The notes below the pieces were generated by a model. That model did not search any database and was not told the origin of the DNA. It saw nothing but the letters and a program-made list of their open reading frames with translations. A stretch of 6,963 bases of DNA, from the NCBI GenBank assembly GCA_031262285.1, contig JAISHZ010000008.1, forward strand, positions 1-6,963. Reading direction: 5' to 3'. The stretch is from Lachnospiraceae bacterium. Its GTDB lineage: Bacteria; Bacillota_A; Clostridia; Lachnospirales; Lachnospiraceae. This document shows positions 4,900 to 6,963 of the stretch, one piece after another; position 1 is the first letter of the stretch, and each line of letters starts with the position of its first letter. The position numbers were made by a program, and so were the translations under genes.

Positions 4900-6963
4900 T
4901 TATAGTAATCTTTTAAATTTTCGATCGAGTTCTTCATGGCTCATGGAGATAATCGTGGGACGACCATGCGGACATCGATATGGATTTTCGAGCGTAAGGA
5001 GTTCATCAATAAGTGCGTTCGCTTGCGCAAAGCCAAGTGAAGTATTTCCTTTTACGGCTGCTTTGCAGGATAGAGAAGCGATTTTTTCTTCCATGGTCGT
5101 AAGGGTATCGCCGAGGGGGGTATGAAGGGAGTCCAATACTTCTAAGAAAAGAGACTTTTCCGATGCACCGTATAGCTGTGTGGGAACTGTTCGAAGCGCG
5201 TATTCATTGCCACCAAAAGAATCTGCCGTAAAGCCGAAAGCTTCAAAAACGGCTCGATTCTCCAAAAAAGCCACTTCTTCTTGCCCTGTCAATGTCACGA
5301 TGATCGGCGGTAGGAGATTTTGTGTATCAATCGTCTGTTCTTTGAAGGCTTTCATGAGTCGTTCATATTTGACTTTTTCGTGCGCTGCGTGTTGATCGAT
5401 GATGTATAGGCTATTCTCGTATTCCATGAGCCAATATGTATTGAAAAGTTGTCCAATCAATTGAAACCGCGAACGGCTCTCTCTGCTGATCACTTTTGCT
5501 TCAAATAGATCCTTAGGCACTTCGATGAAAGCAGTTGGAATGTTTGTAGGGGTAATTGTTGTTAATAAGGAATTCTGTGTATTGATTAGGTTGTTTGTCG
5601 TTATGAATGCGGTATTCTGTGTGTTTCCTTGTTCGTTTGACGTTATGAAAAGGGTATTCAGTGCATTACTTAGGTTGTTTGAAGCTATGAATGAGGTATT
5701 CAGTGCATTACTTAGGTCGTTTGAAGTTATGAATGAGGTATTCTGTGCATTACTTAGGTCGTTTGACGCTATGAATGCGGTATTCTGTGTATTTCTAAGG
5801 TTGTTTGACGTTGCTGATGAAGCATGCCCTTCTTTTTGGAGGTCATTCGAATTTGCTAATGAAGCGTTCGTTTCTTTTCTGAATTCGTTTGAATTTGTTA
5901 ATGAAGCATTCGTATCTTTTCTGAAGTCGCTTGGAGTTTTTAGCGAGAGAGTTGATGTTCCGGCATGAATCGTTTGTGTATCTGCGGTATGTTTCAGTAT
6001 CTCTTCCTTAGTTTCTTCTTCTCTTACCATATATTGCTGTGCGCGTTTTGTCTCAAATGGCTCCGGTATGCTATAGGAAATGGTGGTGGACTGCTCTTGT
6101 TTTATCCTATTTTTCCACTCTCGATTAGTTTCCGGTGTCACATCGGGGATCATTTCACGGCGAGAAAGCGTTTCTTTTATCATCGCCAAGAGGGTACTTG
6201 TAACTTCGGTCGGTTTTTCAAATCTCACTTCCAGTTTGGCAGGATGAACATTGACATCAACCGATCCGGGATCTATTTCTATCAGTAGCACGCAAAAGGG
6301 GAATTTGTGTTGCATCAGATATGGTTTATACCCTTCCTCAATCGCTGCAGCGATGTGCGTACTTTTGATAAATCTTCCGTTCAAAAAGAAGAGTTCATGA
6401 CTACGATTGGAACGCATAAGTTGCGGTTTTCCGAGATATCCGGTTACTTTCACGCCGTTTTGTGTGGAATCAATCGGCGTAAGTTGAGTCGCTGTTTCTT
6501 TTCCATAAATCCGATATATCACTTCCTTCAAATCTCGATTCCCGGATGTATGAAATCGAACTTTACCTTCCAGCACAAATTTAAAAGAAACATCCGGTCT
6601 GCCAAGCGCCAAATGTTCCATCCATTCAAAGATGTAACCACCTTCTGTTGCTTTTTGTTTTAAAAATTTGCGTCGTACCGGTGTATGATAAAAAAGATCC
6701 CGCACCAAAAAAGTCGTCCCTGTCGGTGCGCCTACTTCCTCTATCTTGGCATCGAAGAAATCTTTGGATTGCTCGCCATCTTGATCAGACGCTACTTCAC
6801 AGAGGAATCTGACTCCGGTCAAAGCTTCTTTCGTCTTGGTGATCACCTCTATCTTAGCGACTGCGGCAATACTGGAAAGTGCTTCTCCCCGAAACCCCAG
6901 ACTTTTCGTTTGTTGCAGGTCATCGATGGAGGTGATCTTACTCGTCGCATGACGCAAAAACGC
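4900..6963 (-). CDS. mutL: DNA mismatch repair endonuclease MutL (5' end outside window), with expanded repeat linker
   Basis: MutL couples MutS mismatch recognition to strand incision. The 687 visible codons begin AFLRHATSKI and run in frame off base 6963, so roughly 75 N-terminal residues (ATPase motifs with the catalytic Glu and DNGxGI) are missing; the TTG at 6957 is internal. Seen in order are GFRGEALSSIAAVAKIE (GHKL motif III), HTPVRRKFL, and VDVNVHPAKLEVRFE (end of the transducer domain). A long low-complexity linker follows, with nine 14-residue repeats (visible residues 340-465). The C-terminal domain has DQHAAHEKVKYE (523-534), the intact DQHA(x)2E(x)4E endonuclease motif, a likely beta-clamp-binding motif QNLLPP (548-553, compare QEMIVP in B. 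subtilis), SCKAAVKG, and CPHGRP (664-669). Hence it is the endonuclease type used by bacteria without MutH. Total length near 760 residues exceeds the usual 600-700, mostly from the repeats. mutS probably lies upstream. Confidence 0.96.
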   Translation of the reverse strand, partial: AFLRHATSKITSIDDLQQTKSLGFRGEALSSIAAVAKIEVITKTKEALTGVRFLCEVASDQDGEQSKDFFDAKIEEVGAPTGTTFLVRDLFYHTPVRRKFLKQKATEGGYIFEWMEHLALGRPDVSFKFVLEGKVRFHTSGNRDLKEVIYRIYGKETATQLTPIDSTQNGVKVTGYLGKPQLMRSNRSHELFFLNGRFIKSTHIAAAIEEGYKPYLMQHKFPFCVLLIEIDPGSVDVNVHPAKLEVRFEKPTEVTSTLLAMIKETLSRREMIPDVTPETNREWKNRIKQEQSTTISYSIPEPFETKRAQQYMVREEETKEEILKHTADTQTIHAGTSTLSLKTPSDFRKDTNASLTNSNEFRKETNASLANSNDLQKEGHASSATSNNLRNTQNTAFIASNDLSNAQNTSFITSNDLSNALNTSFIASNNLSNALNTLFITSNEQGNTQNTAFITTNNLINTQNSLLTTITPTNIPTAFIEVPKDLFEAKVISRESRSRFQLIGQLFNTYWLMEYENSLYIIDQHAAHEKVKYERLMKAFKEQTIDTQNLLPPIIVTLTGQEEVAFLENRAVFEAFGFTADSFGGNEYALRTVPTQLYGASEKSLFLEVLDSLHTPLGDTLTTMEEKIASLSCKAAVKGNTSLGFAQANALIDELLTLENPYRCPHGRPTIISMSHEELDRKFKRLL
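5569..5946. repeat. Nine tandem 42-bp units within the mutL linker
   Basis: Units start at 5569, 5611, 5653, 5695, 5737, 5779, 5821, 5863 and 5905, each exactly 42 bp and aligned to mutL codons. In protein order they read SLKTPSDFRKDTNA, SLTNSNEFRKETNA, SLANSNDLQKEGHA, SSATSNNLRNTQNT, AFIASNDLSNAQNT, SFITSNDLSNALNT, SFIASNNLSNALNT, LFITSNEQGNTQNT and AFITTNNLINTQNS. A degenerate tenth unit may continue at 5527-5568. The units at 5653 and 5695 differ at only 2 of 42 bases. The unit at 5905 is the most diverged. Loss or gain of a unit keeps the frame, so copy number could vary among strains. Confidence 0.95.

Noticed and set aside
5569..5946. Possible CRISPR array, because of regular repeats.
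   Set aside because: Units are directly adjacent with no spacers, codon-aligned and diverging along their whole length, which fits a coding minisatellite.
5525..5968. Long open frame on the plus strand through the mutL repeats, encoding a hydrophobic 14-residue repeat.
   Set aside because: It is a consequence of the 42-bp period: a unit with no antisense stop stays open for the whole array. The sense frame is clearly MutL, and I see no convincing ribosome site or independent protein features.
6948..6963. Start of mutL at the TTG (6957) or at the out-of-frame ATG (6950).
   Set aside because: The frame continues to the window edge with conserved MutL residues (AFLRHATSKI), so the true start lies outside.

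Overview
All six recognisable genes lie on the minus strand, so the window reads right to left: mutL (5' end outside the window), miaA, a ynbB-type PLP enzyme, radC, mreB and mreC (3' end outside the window). The protein sequences, the dense packing and the moderate base composition point to a Gram-positive Clostridia genome. A Lachnospiraceae-like member is my best guess, mainly from the divergent MreB and the mutL-miaA-ynbB / radC-mreBC order. That placement comes from recall of families and has not been searched.

The right part (about 2498-6963) is one apparent transcription unit: MutL (mismatch repair endonuclease), MiaA (tRNA i6A37 prenyltransferase) and a methionine gamma-lyase/'aluminium resistance' family protein, with gaps of 36 and 44 nt. 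A 188-nt gap (2310-2497) then carries a plausible extended -10 promoter with an 18-nt dyad inside its spacer. The left part (1-2309) is a second unit, radC, mreB, mreC: RadC is a JAMM-domain protein, and MreB and MreC form the start of the rod-shape/elongasome cluster. radC-mreB are 33 nt apart and mreB-mreC overlap by 4 nt (ATGA).

Most of the window is ordinary core housekeeping sequence. The standout is inside mutL. The linker between the ATPase and endonuclease domains carries nine tandem, codon-aligned 42-bp units (5569-5946), each giving a 14-residue Asn/Ser/Thr-rich repeat. They fall into two sequence subfamilies, and adjacent copies are nearly identical, so copy number could change in frame. 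Other points worth checking are active-site substitutions in MreB (Lys at the catalytic Glu position, altered phosphate-2 loop), a 9-bp perfect hairpin joining the miaA 3' end to the ynbB leader, and the dyad in the radC promoter. I see no RNA genes, insertion sequences, CRISPR arrays, or convincing intrinsic terminators.
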